Assembly (NCBI GenBank): GCA_964006375.1
Contig: OZ023265.1
Location: 150,698,769-150,762,768, forward strand
DNA length: 64,000 bases
From: Tillus elongatus
Taxonomy: Eukaryota > Arthropoda > Insecta > Coleoptera > Cleridae
Reading direction: 5' to 3'
Position 1 is the first letter of the stretch. The number at the start of each line of letters is the position of its first letter. The notes beneath the pieces were generated by a model. That model saw only the letters and a program-made list of their open reading frames with translations, made no database searches and was not told where the DNA came from. Both the position numbers and the translations under genes were made by a program. Shown here piece after piece: positions 49,500-62,501 of this stretch.

Positions 49500-50512
49500 T
49501 ATCTGATCTATGTCAATGATCTTCTTCTTTACATTCGTCACATTTTAGGCATAACAGTTGTGTGTTATGCAGATGACACAAATATTCTTGTCAGGGCAGA
49601 TAGTTTCCATGAACTGACCCAGAAATGTAGCTTGGTGTACGAAAGGGTGAATGTATGGGCTGGCAAGAATAAATTAGTCTTAAATCACGAAAAAACTGTG
49701 AAAATTTTCTTTCGATCAGGTGGTATGAGATGTGTTGATGATATGTTTTACGGTTTTTCCAGTTATGTTAAGATGTTGGGAGTATTTATTGACAGTCATA
49801 TGCGCCGGCTACCTCATGTCGATTTTCTGTGCACTAGATTGAGGCGTTGTGTATATGCAGTGAAATGTTTAAAGAATGTCTGCGGTGAAAGCACCCTGTT
49901 GAGTGTATACCACGCCTGCTTCGACTCACTTATGCGCTATGGAATCAGTTTTTGGGGTGCTGTGTCTGACTCTAATCGTGTCTTTTTAATACAGAAATTG
50001 ATTGTTAGAATGGTGGCTGGTGCGGAGTTTCGTGAATCATGTAAACCTTTGTTTAAGAAGTATTCCATTCTCACCTTTTACGACGCTTACATATATGAAA
50101 TTTGTTGCTTTGTTCATAAGAATTATCATTACTTCACAGGAAATCAAATTTATCATGGTTATGCTACCAGAAATAGAGACATTTTGAGGCCTAGTGCACA
50201 TTGTACTGCCCTATACCAGAAGAATGTTTATTATAATGGATGTAAATTTTATAACCAACTGCCATCTGCTGTGAAAGCGTCTAATACTTTTTATACTTTT
50301 AAGCACACCCTAAAAAATTTTCTGTTGGAAAAGACCTGTTACTCTCTCGAGGACTTCTTTGTTTAGATTAAGTGATGTGCTTCATGTTTGTACCGTGCTA
50401 TATTTTAAATTTTAATTTTAGTTTTACTGATGTATCGCTTATACTGACATTATCACGAACAGATTTTATGCTGTATCTGTGAAATAAATATCTATCTATC
50501 TATCTATCTATA
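49500..50512 (+). pseudogene. 5'-truncated CR1-like LINE
   Basis: The longest frame (49560-50366, 268 codons) begins at catalytic YADDTNILV and continues through LNHEKT, LGVFIDSHMRRLPHV, YHACFDSLMRYGISFWG and the C-terminal RNRDILRPSAHCTALYQ-like end, uninterrupted to the stop. The tail is AATAAATATCTATCTATCTA (to 50512). The reverse-transcriptase N-terminus and endonuclease are missing by truncation. The open frame suggests a modest age. Confidence 0.8.
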
Positions 50513-50580
50513 GTATTTCTTTTTTCTAAATAAAGACTATTATTACTATTATTAGCTTAAATAAATTAAATAAAAAATCT

Positions 50581-52188
50581 TCATTTGAAAGCTCTTTCTT
50601 TTCTGAATTCAGCACACTAATTTTTTTGGAGCTTTTATCAACTCGTTTAAAAATTATTCACAGTTGAAGATGCAAAAACGCATTTCACTCATTCCGATAA
50701 GAAATGTCCCGATAGTCAATGTTTTGTTGGTTTGTAAACATTTCTTATCGGAATGAGGTTTATTTCAGTTTATCGGTCGGTTTGATACTTGATAGTACTA
50801 CCGACAATTAATTTCACAATGGTGTATTCTGTAGAAGAAAGAGTTGAAATAATTACTCTTTTTTTCAAAAACGATGACTGTGCCAATCGTACGCCAAATT
50901 TATTTAATGAACGACATCCGAACAGACATGTTAACAGAAAATACATTTTGGAGTTAGTTGCAAAGTTTCGACAAAGTGGTTCAGTAGCCAACAAAAAACG
51001 GGATCCTGAACGTGAATTTCCGGTTAGAAATGAGACTACTGAGATTGAAGTTTTAGGACAAATTGCTGCAGACCTAACTTGGAACACGATAAAATTGGCC
51101 ACTGTTTCAAACATCAAAAAAAGAACTATTCAGTGAATATTGAAGCATCATAAATTTCACCCGTATAAAATTCATCTTGTACAACAACTGAATAAAGATG
51201 ATTTTGATCGGCGGCTAGAGTTTTGTGAAGTTATGACTGCACGAATAGCTGATAATGGGAACTTTCTGTTCAATATCTGTTTTTCAGACGAGTGTGCGTT
51301 TTTATTAAACTCTACAGTCAATCGCCATAATTGTCGTTATTGGGCAGATCATAATCCAAGAAATTTTCACGAAGTCCACACTCAAACTCCACAGAAATTG
51401 AGTGTCTGGACTGGCATTTTTGGAGACTGTTTAATCAGACCAATTTTTCTTGATGGCAATTTGAGTGGCGAAACGTATTTGGAGTTACTAGAAGATATCA
51501 TTTACCCTCTACTAATTGGCATTGTTGAAAATGATGATCGCTATCAAGAAAATCAATTAGTGTTTCAACATTATTTAAGACTAATGTAGTTTTAGATGTT
51601 CTTATTATTATTGTAAATGGTTAATCCGTTGAATAAATAAATAAATAAAATAAATAAATAAAAAAACAAGATAGAGCTCCTCCGTATTTTTCACAACGTG
51701 TTAGGGAGTTTTTGAACAGACAGTTTCCAGAGCAATGGATTGGGCGTAGAGGTGCTATTGAGTGGTCCCCTAGATCACCGGATTTAACTCCTTTATACTT
51801 CTTTCTATGGGGCCATTTAAAGAGTAGAATTTACGCAACAGAACCAGAGTCTCTGGAAGAATTACAACGACGCATTTTTGAAGAATGCCGTCTAATAACT
51901 CCACAAATGCTCCAGAATGTCAGAGCTCGTTTTGAACAAAATTTGTACTTTTGTATGGAAGCTGGTGGTCAACAATTTGAATACTTACTTAACTGAATAA
52001 ACATTTTTGAACGTTTGGTTTTGTTTTTTAGTTTTTTTTAACGAAAAATTTACTAATTAGAGCATTTCTTATCACAATGAATGAAATACGTTCTTGCAAC
52101 TCCAATTGTGAATAATTTTTAAACGAGTTGATAAAAGTTCTAAAAAAATTAGTGTGCCGAATTCAGAAAAGAAAGAGCTTTTAAATGA
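50581..52188 (+). mobile_element. Tc1/mariner-superfamily (DUF4817-type) transposon with 126-bp TIRs
   Basis: The inverted repeats 50581-50706 and 52063-52188 are equal in length and align without gaps. The transposase runs from 50819 to 51996: helix-turn-helix DUF4817-like start (VYSVEERVEIITLFF, NRKYILELVAKFRQSGSVANK), first catalytic block FSDECAF (about 51285-51305), second block QDRAP (51670-51683; usually QDGAP), third block RSPDLTPLYFFLWG (about 51771-51812; Tyr where Asp is usual). One in-frame TGA at 51136 and a 94-bp LINE stub break it. Otherwise the frame is well kept. Confidence 0.9.
51571..51664 (+). mobile_element. 94-bp LINE 3'-end stub inside the transposase
   Basis: Nearly identical to the last part of the LINE at 34546-36076 (TAATGTAGTTTTAGATGTTC, then AATCCGTTGAATAAATAAAT), ending in an A-rich tail. 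AACA at 51567-51570 and 51665-51668 is the probable target duplication; without it the transposase reads on as VFQQDRAP. An extreme 5' truncation. Confidence 0.9.
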
Positions 52189-53224
52189 TGTAACACTTGA
52201 CCCATGTTCCCTATTTAAAATATAAGGGTTGTTATCACCACCCTTAAGGGGTTGATGTGATAAAGTTGAGTTTTATGTCAAAACATGTCCCCCTTAATAA
52301 TAAAAGTGACGTGTTTCAGTGTTTCTTAAAAAAATATATTCTCTGGACGCAAATCGGTCTGTTTCGTTTTCAATGCGCCATCCTGTATACAGTGTGATGA
52401 TAAAGTTGGAACATAATCCATTAATGTGTTATTTAATTTTTTCTAGAAAAACGCTCGGACAGGTCAATTTTATCTTTTCAATTGCCAACTTATGACGTAA
52501 AAATTGCATGTATGACGTAACCTATTTCTGAATGGTGACGTTGTCATAAGTATTTTTTAATAACAACCCTATTTTTTTTGCTGTTTTTCCATAGACCTAC
52601 TTACTACTTAAATGATGATGAAAAGGAATTGGTACCTTACACAATTTTTTTGGAAAAAAATTTGCATTATTTACTTAAAAAAATGGAAATGTAATATCAT
52701 GGAAAAAAATGTCATGGAAAAAATTATTGAACCATGGAAAACAAACAAAATTTTGCACAAATGTTCAAATTATTCTCCACCTACCATTTGGCATTGACCA
52801 ATGCGACTGTAAACACTTTTTACACTGCGCTTAAAATTGTGGTTTTCTTACTGATAAGGTTTTACTGTGAAAATTGTGTCGTATTCACTTTAATTATTTA
52901 GGTATTTTATTGAAGTAAAACTGTACTTACAGTTTATACAGTGTGGTCAAACTAAGCACTAGTTCACATTGACTGCAGTATTCAAAATTAATAATTAATA
53001 TTACATTGGAAAACTTTACTTTTGTTAGAGATAACAATAAACACACTATTCGGCATCAAGTACCCATTGTTAACGTTCAAAATTTTGTTCTACAATAAAT
53101 GACGTAAAACAGACCCCTCTTCTTTTTATACAGTGCTACCCCACATACAGATAACAATGGAGAGAATTCACGCCCTATTTAATCTCTATCGCATGCTCAA
53201 GTTACTTGTATTTAATCTATTTAT
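52189..53224. other. AT-rich intron, nothing firm
   Basis: No gene recognised. GTATACAGTGTGATGATAAA at about 52384 may be a transposon terminus. The rest is unassigned. Confidence 0.4.
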
Positions 53225-53895
53225 TTATTGTGTGGCAGTGTTTCAGTTCCTGTTCTGAGGACAGCGTATTTCGCCGCTTTTCACTCGCATCTTTCTTATG
53301 CTAGCTTGGTTTGGGGTCATGCTGCTGGTGCTAAACGTCTCTTTGGGCTCCAGCGTAAGGCTATACGTGTGATGTGTGGTGCAGGTTACAGGGATTGTAG
53401 AGCGCTCTTTCGACACATGAATATACTTACATTACCAGCACTCTATATCTTTGAAAATTTGATGTGCATCAAGGAGAATGTGGGTGAATACCAGAGTCAC
53501 CGAGATGTCCATACCTATGGTACGAGACAGAGGGAGAACATTGTGCCCATCTATTGGTGACTGGAGAGATATCGAAGTGGGACTGGCTACTGGGCAATTA
53601 AGCTATACAATAAAATACCTGCTTATATCAGAGACTTGCCGTTGCCGAAGTTTAGGAACAGAATGAGGGAAATACTGTTGAGAAATTCCTTCTATTCAGT
53701 GGAAGAGTTCTTGAGGTTCGAGTTTTAGAAATTAGAAATGAAGTTTTACAGGGTTTCTGGATGATTTTATGTTTAGCCTTTTAAATGATTTTATGTGTGC
53801 AGCTTTTTTTAGGTGATATTATCTGTATTGTTTGTGACCTGTGCATATTTCTGTGTGTAATCCTGGCACTAATAAATTATTATTATTATTATTGT
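53225..53895 (+). pseudogene. 5'-truncated CR1-like LINE end
   Basis: 53228-53560 codes for the C-terminal end of ORF2 (VLRTAYFAAFHSHLSYASLV, KAIRVMCGAGYRDCRALFRH). The rest of the C-terminus is in another frame and ends near 53728. The 3' tail is AATAAATTATTATTATTATT. Same family as the internally deleted element at 23706-24753. Confidence 0.75.
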
Positions 53896-54754
53896 CTTGT
53901 TTTAATGACTATAAATGGCAATGCGTTTTAAAAAAATAAGCCTGTCATTAATAATAGTAAAAGTAAGTTACAAACTTTGACACCTACCTTCCAGTTAATT
54001 CTGAGCACACTTTTTTCCATTCTTTTCTCTTAAATTATACTATACATTTTTTTAATTCACCACCTATGCTACTCAAATTCTTAAAATTAAGGTATAATTC
54101 TCTTTCATTAATAAAATGAATTACTATTAATACATTATTGTCTTGTACTTATAACTTTATTGTGGTTATGTCTTTTTATTTCTCCATGTTTTCTATTAAT
54201 TTTCAAACATTAGTTATGCCAGTTTGACGATATTACACTGTCCCATTTATTTTCTAATTGAAAAGTTTCAAATGATTTTTAATTTTCTTGCAATTCAACT
54301 AAAAGTCATCAAATTGTATTACCTGAATAGTATACAGTCAGCGATACTTGATACAGAATACTTAATGCTGAATCTGTTTATTTTGATGATTCAGTTGTTG
54401 ATTGTTTTATTAATAACTTGATACTCAACGGTTTAATAATAATTCCCCATGCTCAGCTTTTATATGATTATGTCATGAGAGGTTTATATTCACATCACAC
54501 ATTATTATACAAATAAATGTTTAATTGTGGTAAAATATTTTTTTGACATTAAAAAAAACTATACAGCATGTCATTTCTTATTGGCTCACTACAGCTATGT
54601 CCATTATGAGTTAATAGATCCTTAAATTAGTAAAATTGTGCAGTTTTTAAGCCCATTCTGGATATGGGAATATATACCATTGAGGAATTTTACGTGAATT
54701 AACAAACTGCTAGAATTTGTAAATTAAATTTTTATAATTCTGCTTGCTGTTCAT
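53896..54754. other. AT-rich intron, nothing recognised
   Basis: No supported feature. Confidence 0.4.
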
Positions 54755-54992
54755 TCTCGCTTTGCTACTCGTCGCCTTGATATTCAGAAAGACTGTGACA
54801 GGTTGGATACTTTTTCTAATATTAATACTGTGGGGGTCGGGGTCTCGGATCATCAGGCATCGCTTAATGTTTTTGTTGTTTATATACCTTCCAATACTCC
54901 AACAGCATTCCCACTAAAAACAGCATATCAATTTCCCTGACTTTTCCCTGACATGCCAAAATCTATTTCCCTGACTTTGATCTACACACACT

Positions 54993-55454
54993 ACAGGGTA
55001 CCCAGCGACCTGGAAAAATCAGGGAATGTGAAATACCCCCTAAAATGGCAGGGAAATTTGTGATTTTACTCAAATGTCATGGAAATCATTCAGTAGACCT
55101 GGAAATTATATATTTGCAACACACTACTATCAAATACAGTAGGTCTTCATGTCATTGCGGAAAACACACTTCCCCATTTCAAATACAAAGTGACCAATGA
55201 ACGCAAAATTATAAAAAATGATTGTGGTTTTGTGGAAAAACAAATCATTAAATGAATGGTTCACAATTCTACAAAAAGCAAACAAATTCTTTGAATTATT
55301 TATCATAAAAAGGAAACAAACAATTTTTCCCTGACACGGACAAAAATTACTTGATTCTTAGTCAATTTTCACTTTTTTCCCCAATTTTTCCCTGGCAATA
55401 TTTTTTGCTCTCCAAATTCCCTGACTTTTCCCGGTTTTCCAGACGAGACCCTGT
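54993..55454. mobile_element. MITE with ACAGGGT termini
   Basis: The left end TACAGGGTACCCAGCGACCT and the reverse complement of the right end (ACAGGGTCTCGTCTGGAAAA) pair imperfectly, followed on both sides by GGAAAA and CAGGGAA motifs. A further partial copy (TTTCCCTGACTTTTCCCTGAC) lies just left, at 54908-54985. No coding capacity. Splits the LINE endonuclease. Related to 27930-28115. Confidence 0.7.
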
Positions 55455-55969
55455 GCAATTAATGATTAATCCCTCTTGTTTGAAGCTCTCGAGTCTCTGT
55501 GACTAAACTATGGTCGTGAGACATTCTTAGTTGGCGACTTTAACATGCCTGAATATGCTTCTTGTCAACAGGTCAACCCCTTCACTAGGTGTGTCTGCTT
55601 TTCAAAACTTTTGTAATCTACTACTCCTTGGACAATTTAATCATGTCAAGAATATTAACAACAGTATTCTTGACATGTTTTTGTTTACAGACACTTGTTT
55701 GGTGGAGGAGGCTCTTGATTCACCTGTGATTCGTGATAGTCATCATCCTCCCTTAATCATAGAGTTTCAGGTCAAAAGTTCAGTTGTCTCTCTTCCCCTA
55801 TTGTGGTAACACTGGGCAGAGATCATATAATTTTCGAAAATGCAATTTTCCCAGATTGTATGCAGAGCTTGGCAGCTTGTGCTGGGATGGTAGGATGAGC
55901 TTCAGGTTAACGATTCTATGCTAAGGTTTGTTTTTCTATTCCAGAATTTACAACTTGTTTGATTTGTAT

Positions 55970-56611
55970 TGTTACGTTCTTCAGGGTTCTCGATTTGCTG
56001 ACTCACAAAACACAGCTTTTCAAATTACTAATTTAGTATAACCAACTATTTTTCAACACCACTGTGAACCAAAATATTTCTCTATATTACTAAATGTCTA
56101 GTTTATTCTCGCCTCTACTGATTCACGTAACACTCTATGATTACTTATTCTGCACCAACACTAACTCAATACTCAACTAACTTCCTCTATCTGCGGCTCG
56201 CTATTTATACTGTCCACAGATTCTTCTACACTGTTCTACACCTGTCACTTCTGGTCCCTTCTAGAAATATAATTCCAGAGTGTTCGCTGTTACCAACACA
56301 CTTTACAACCGGCCTCTGACCATAGGAGTAACAAAGTTCATAAACTTAATTCCCATAGACGGATGTGACACTGCCCCCTTCTTACATAGGTAACTGGTTC
56401 GTCTCTTCCTCTCACAGCTCTCTTCACTGAAATGACACTGTCACGGCAGACTTGCTATTTTCCTCAATGGTGATTTTCCGCACCAGCAGGTTACTGCCAG
56501 GCAACATTATTTTTTTACCCCCAATAACCAGTATGTTGGTGCCAAGATCAAGTTTAGCACACTGACTTTGTTACGTTCACAAACTTAATTCTCATAGAGA
56601 TGGATGTGACA
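55970..56611 (-). mobile_element. deleted LTR retrotransposon with GTAT target duplication
   Basis: The LTR at 55970-56370 starts TGTTACG and ends TGTGACA (plus-strand view). A second LTR at 56569-56611 keeps only the two ends (TGTTACGTTC joined to ACAAACTTAATTC...GTGACA). GTAT flanks the whole at 55966-55969 and 56612-56615. In minus orientation the first LTR is the 3' LTR, preceded by a polypurine tract (AAGAAGGGGGCAG), and contains GTATAAATA followed by AGTTAGTTGAG (promoter). The internal region is 198 bp with no coding sequence. 4-bp duplication and TG..CA ends suit Ty3/gypsy. Confidence 0.85.
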
Positions 56612-58036
56612 GTATGTTACCATAACTGCTCCAAGTGCATATAATCGGTATCACCCTTAGTTTTCTAAAGAAATTAAGGTCAGTATCAAATGTAAATATT
56701 TATTGTGGTGTAAGTTTAACAAGTCTGAAAATGTGGAGTTTCTAAATAAATTTAGGGAGCTAAGACAAAAATGTAAGGGAGGCATTTATCTTTCTCAGGT
56801 AAACTATTTCCAAAGGGTTCAAAGGGAGGTTAGGTCTAATCCTAAAAAGTTCTAGAACTGTTCTTCCAGGTGCCGTTGAAACTTTTATGTTAATAATTCA
56901 TCTAACCATCAACAGGCAGTTGATAGTTTTGCTTCTTATTTCGCAAAATGTTCTGGTTCTACCTTCATCTCTTCACTTATAGCCCCCACCTTGGCTTCAA
57001 GTGACATCACAGTGTTTTTTGTTGATGACTTTACAGATGATGATCTTTACAGCTGCTACGAGAATTGAGGCTAACATGTCCTGTGGACCTGATCTAGTTC
57101 CTGGCTTCTTGGTGCGCGACTGATTATATGCTTTCTTGACTCCACTTAAGAATTTTTTTTAATTAATTCTTAGATCTGGAACATTCCCTACAATTTGGGA
57201 ACTGTCACGAGTTTTTCCTGTTTTCAAGGCAGGGGATGATGGTGATCCATCAAAATATCAACCAATAGCCATACATACATGTGTCTTCTGTAAGATTTAC
57301 AAGGCCTGCTCTTTTCAGTGAATATTATTTCACATCAAAAATAGCAAAAAAATTCCCTGACTGACACCCCCTCTCTGCTCTTTCGTTGTCTGATAGGTCC
57401 TGATTTGATTATGGCTCGGTTGTGTAGGCTCCTACTTATGAGATACATGTGGCAAATCTAGAATCAGTACAAAGGTCATTTATAAAATTTCTTTCCTTTC
57501 GAGAGGATGGTCAATATCCTATTGGTTTTCCTCAGAAAATTTTACTTCTTTCCTCTTATCTGCAGTCTAGAGATGCGCACGCAGTGCAGTTTCGGTATAT
57601 TTTTATACAAATTGGTTAATTCTGTGTCTGACTGCCCAAACCAGCTTCAGCAACTTAATTTCGATGTGCCTCACGTTACTGCACATTTTCAAGATACATT
57701 CTATCACCCCACAGCTTGTACACGATTGTTGTGATCATCTCCAATTTACCAGATGTGCAATCATTACTCTGTACTGCAAGAGTGATAAAAATGTTTTTCA
57801 AAGCGATGTAAATTGCTGATCTCTCCTTTGTGTAGTATGTTTGGTTATTGTTTGTTGTTATTCTGTTTTGTGTATCAGCCCATCCTTAATTTGTCTTTTA
57901 AGCTGTTGGCTGGTGTATGAGTAAATAAATAAAAATAAAAAAATAATTATTAATAATAAATAACCTAACATTTGGTGGGAAACAGACTAAACAATTAATA
58001 AACAAATAGACAATTCACTATAAAAACATTTCTTAC

Positions 58037-58317
58037 CTGGTAAAATGAACCTCCGTCTAAGTGCTGATTGGGAACTGGAAATGGCCCATTCCTTCTGCTC
58101 AAATACTGTGCTGCCCTGATCTCTTCTAAACTGAATTCTGTTGGTGGCTGGGAATATACTTTTGCCTTTTGATACATTGGTCTTGCACTATTGTCAACCG
58201 GCTCTGCTATAGTCAAATTTACTTTCCATGTCGTATAGTCCTCCAAAGTGGTCCTGGGAAAGTTTTCTGGAAGGCGTAATCCTCCGCTCATGTTTATATC
58301 TTCACTGTCTTCATGAA
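58037..58317 (-). CDS. BubR1: BubR1 exon: GLEBS (Bub3-binding) motif
   Basis: 281 bp. The acceptor is a long T tract plus CATCAG; the donor is CAG-GTAAGA, phase 0. The first two bases complete a Val codon. Visible residues 53-146. It begins with the second half of the ABBA motif (V-HED) in an acidic patch (HEDSEDIN). Residues 100-121, from MYQKAKVYS to EFSLEEIRA, match the GLEBS motif of BubR1/Bub1, whose paired Glu residues contact the Bub3 propeller (58100-58177). Bub3 binding places the protein at kinetochores and in the mitotic checkpoint complex. Confidence 0.94.
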
Positions 58318-59144
58318 CTGATGAAAAAAAAAAAAAAAACCCCCATCACAGTAACATGGTCTGAACTTCCAGCATAATACAAACTTATATAATATTCTGT
58401 GATCTCATTAAAAAAAAATCGGGACGCAGTAGATGCATTATGGTAGTGAATTTTCATAAGAATAATATATTATTGATTTAGCCTTATATTAAAAGTTATA
58501 AATGATTACATTTAATTTATTTCATGGAATTAGGAACAGTAAAAAATTAGGTAATATAGCCTGGAAGCAGCAGTAGTGGTGTCTGAATATTATAAACATT
58601 TTAACAGGCTAGTACAAACTTTAATCTTTCTATACTTTTTTGTGTGACATCATCTGACACTTAAACACACACACACACACACACAACCAACAAAACACTT
58701 TTCAAATTTTTATAACAAACATGTATCAACTATTATTTAACCACATTACACCTATTTGTTTATCAGTTTGTTTTAATTTCAAGCTACATTTCACTAATTG
58801 TTAAATGTCTTATTGTAGCTTGATCAAAGTCTTTTGAATTTCACTAGTTTGGAGTGTCTATCTGTTTCAATACATTATATTTACTGTGCTTATGATTAAT
58901 TTACAAATTATTTGCTCTGTTTATTATTTGATGACTGTCTTTGGTATCTCTTTTCATTAATTAATTTTATAATCTTTGTTTTAGATTGCCATCCTGTTAA
59001 TATGCAGATCCTTATTGGGCAAACCTATTTGACAAATGATGCAGAGCTGTACTGCAGTTTGGCTTCACTGGATATTTGAAAACATCTGCACCTTTAGTAA
59101 GTTATTTTATCTTAATTTCATTTACACCTTACTTTAAAACACCT
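58318..59144. other. intron; GGACGCAG repeat and (AC)n
   Basis: 58421-58540 starts GGGACGCAGTAGATGCATTA and belongs with 41521 and the foldback element at 62502. (AC)n at 58664-58685. Otherwise AT-rich without features. Confidence 0.5.
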
Positions 59145-60029
59145 TTTTTTTTTTTTTTTTTGTTCCCTCAGGGCTCGTCCGCGGCCTTGCCACCCCGATA
59201 GCACCGCAACCCTTGGTTGATTGTGCATACCCCTAGTCTTACTCCACCCATTCCAAAATCACTGTGCCTTGAACTAGTCTGCACAGCGATTGGTAGGGTG
59301 AAGTTTTATATTGCTCTGTCTCCGGTCTAGAGTGACCGTAGATCAGTTGTCTTTTCCGGTCCAGAGCTATACACTCGCACAAGATGTGCTGGGCTGATTC
59401 CTCCCCCTCGCCGCAGAGTCTGCATGCGAGGTCCCCTTCGAACCGCCCCATTTTATGTAGGTGTTTCTTGACGGCCATGTGTCCCGTCAAGAGACCTGTT
59501 GTGTTTCTGAGCTGTCCTCTGCTAAGGTTTAGCAGCTCCACAGCTCTCTTTGAACTGGGTCCGTCAATTATTGACTTCCCATGTCTGAGCCCTGGACAGT
59601 CCGCCCAGTACACCTTGTGTTGGTTTCTGACCCAGGACTTAATGGCTCCCCTGGCAGTGCTCTTTGACACGCCCAGAGCCGGTTCTGGTCCCATAAATGG
59701 TTCTGCTGACCCCCTCTTTGCGAGACTGTCAGCTTCTTCATTGCCTTTGACCCCCGAGTGACCCGGCACCCAGATGAGGGTCACCTCATTCTGCCCAGCC
59801 AGGTCGCTCGTCTCGTCTCGGCACTCACTCACCAGCCAGGAATTTACCCGTGGGCTACTTAGTGCCTTAAGGGCTGCCTGGCTGTCTGTGGCTATGAGGA
59901 TCCGCTTGTTGGTGTAGCCCCTCCTCTTGTTCTCCCGCACACAGTGCAGGATGGCGTACATCTCGGCCTGAAACACCGTTGCATGGGCTCCGAGGGAAAT
60001 ACTGTGACTTACCCTCGGTCCTTCCGAGT
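59145..60029 (-). mobile_element. 5'-truncated RNase H-bearing LINE with target duplication
   Basis: Minus strand, with a poly(A) tail (T run at 59145-59161). AAACACCT at 59137-59144 and 60030-60037 is an 8-bp target duplication, so the insertion is complete. The continuous frame 59239-60029 has RNase H (ILIATDSQAALKALSS, IWVPGHSGVKGNEEADSLAK), a linker, a CCHC knuckle (CRLCGEGEESAQHILCEC) and the natural C-terminus. The uninterrupted frame shows a young copy. An apparent start lies in the flanking DNA, so it is not a gene. Confidence 0.93.
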
Positions 60030-60037
60030 AAACACCT

Positions 60038-60614
<577 letters not shown>

Positions 60615-60949
60615 ATATATATCATAAAAAATTGAAACTGACCCTGGATATGGGTTCTAGCGGGTCTAGTTTGCGCTCATTTGAAGACATGTTTTCAAAA
60701 TTCAAATCGGGATCTCATTAGTGACTTTTTTAAACAAAATTCACTAAAAAGCAGTTGTAGAAAATAATATATTAAAATGGGAACTTTACAGTAGCATATA
60801 TAGCGACTCAAATAAAAGGAGGTATTTTTAAAGGCAAATTGTTTTTTATAAGTACTTTGGGATGGATAAACTTCCCAGGGGGTTTGGAAGGAACAATTCA
60901 TGTGAGAGTTAATTGCAAACAGTTTTGATTAGCGGATAAGTGCCTTGAA

Positions 60950-61350
60950 CCAAAATAAAATAATTTGTGTGGTTTTATTGAATTTCAATAAAGCGTTTAA
61001 GGGTATAGTTTAAAGAATGCTTATTGATAAGTTGGAAGAAACACAGTCTGCAGGACGATATGTTTGAGTGAATCAGACTTAGGAGACAGAGTATTTGAAT
61101 AGCACATCAGAGCAGAGAGAAAACAGTTTTAGTGTCCCACAAGGAACAGTTTTGGGACCTAGTTTGTTTGCAGTTTACATTAATGACATTATCAGAAACT
61201 ATTCAGTTTTTTGCAGATGACATCTAACTTTATTTAATAGGAGACGTTCACATAGTGATTAAGATAATACAGGAGAACCAGTAGTGTTATAAGAGGATAA
61301 TACAATGTTGATTCAGCTCGAACATAAAAAAGAACCATGTATTGTATTAC
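60950..61350 (+). pseudogene. small LINE reverse-transcriptase relic
   Basis: 61128-61193 reads VPQGTVLGPSLFAVYINDI, a clear reverse-transcriptase block, preceded by an FNKAFKG remnant (FxKAFD block) and followed by a degraded F-ADD. Many stops; both ends undefined. Confidence 0.65.
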
Positions 61351-61705
61351 TATTAAAGGATGTGAAAATGTGCTGTGTTGCCTATTGATTATTGTTTAAT
61401 GATTTCATTATGTGCCGAAATTGATTCTCCCTAATTTTTTATTCCATGTAGATATTCACATGTGGCTTTTTTTTTACATAATATGTGATAAACAATGACA
61501 GGCTCTACGAATACTGCTTATGAATAAATACATATTTCAAGCAGATGATATTGCAGTACGGATTATCTAGGATATTTTTAGTCCTTTACCTCCGATATGA
61601 CGACTTCTACGTTTGTACATTTTTGTGTGACATTATCTGATATTAACAAATTTTTATTTTTAGCGAATTTAATAAACAAAAAAATTCGTTAAGGAGGAGA
61701 TCTGT

Positions 61706-62501
<796 letters not shown>

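Larger units (their letters stand above)
54755..57955 (+). pseudogene. Jockey/CR1-type LINE relic with two nested insertions
   Basis: Pieces in order: the end of one endonuclease segment (GVSDHQASLNVF, VYIPSNT, to about 54895); after a MITE, endonuclease again (GDFNMPEY, SILDMFLFTDTCLVEEAL, SPVIRDSHHPPLIIEF, 55530-55800); after an LTR insertion, the linker (KCKGGIYLSQVNYFQ, about 56770-56815) and RT start (SGTFPTIWELSRVFPVFKAG, about 57176-57236; KYQPIAIHT). It then jumps at about 57310-57380 to the ORF2 C-terminus (SVQRSFIKFLSF, FLYKLVNSVSDCP). The RT palm is deleted. The tail is GAGTAAATAAATAAAAATAA. Dead. Confidence 0.78.
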
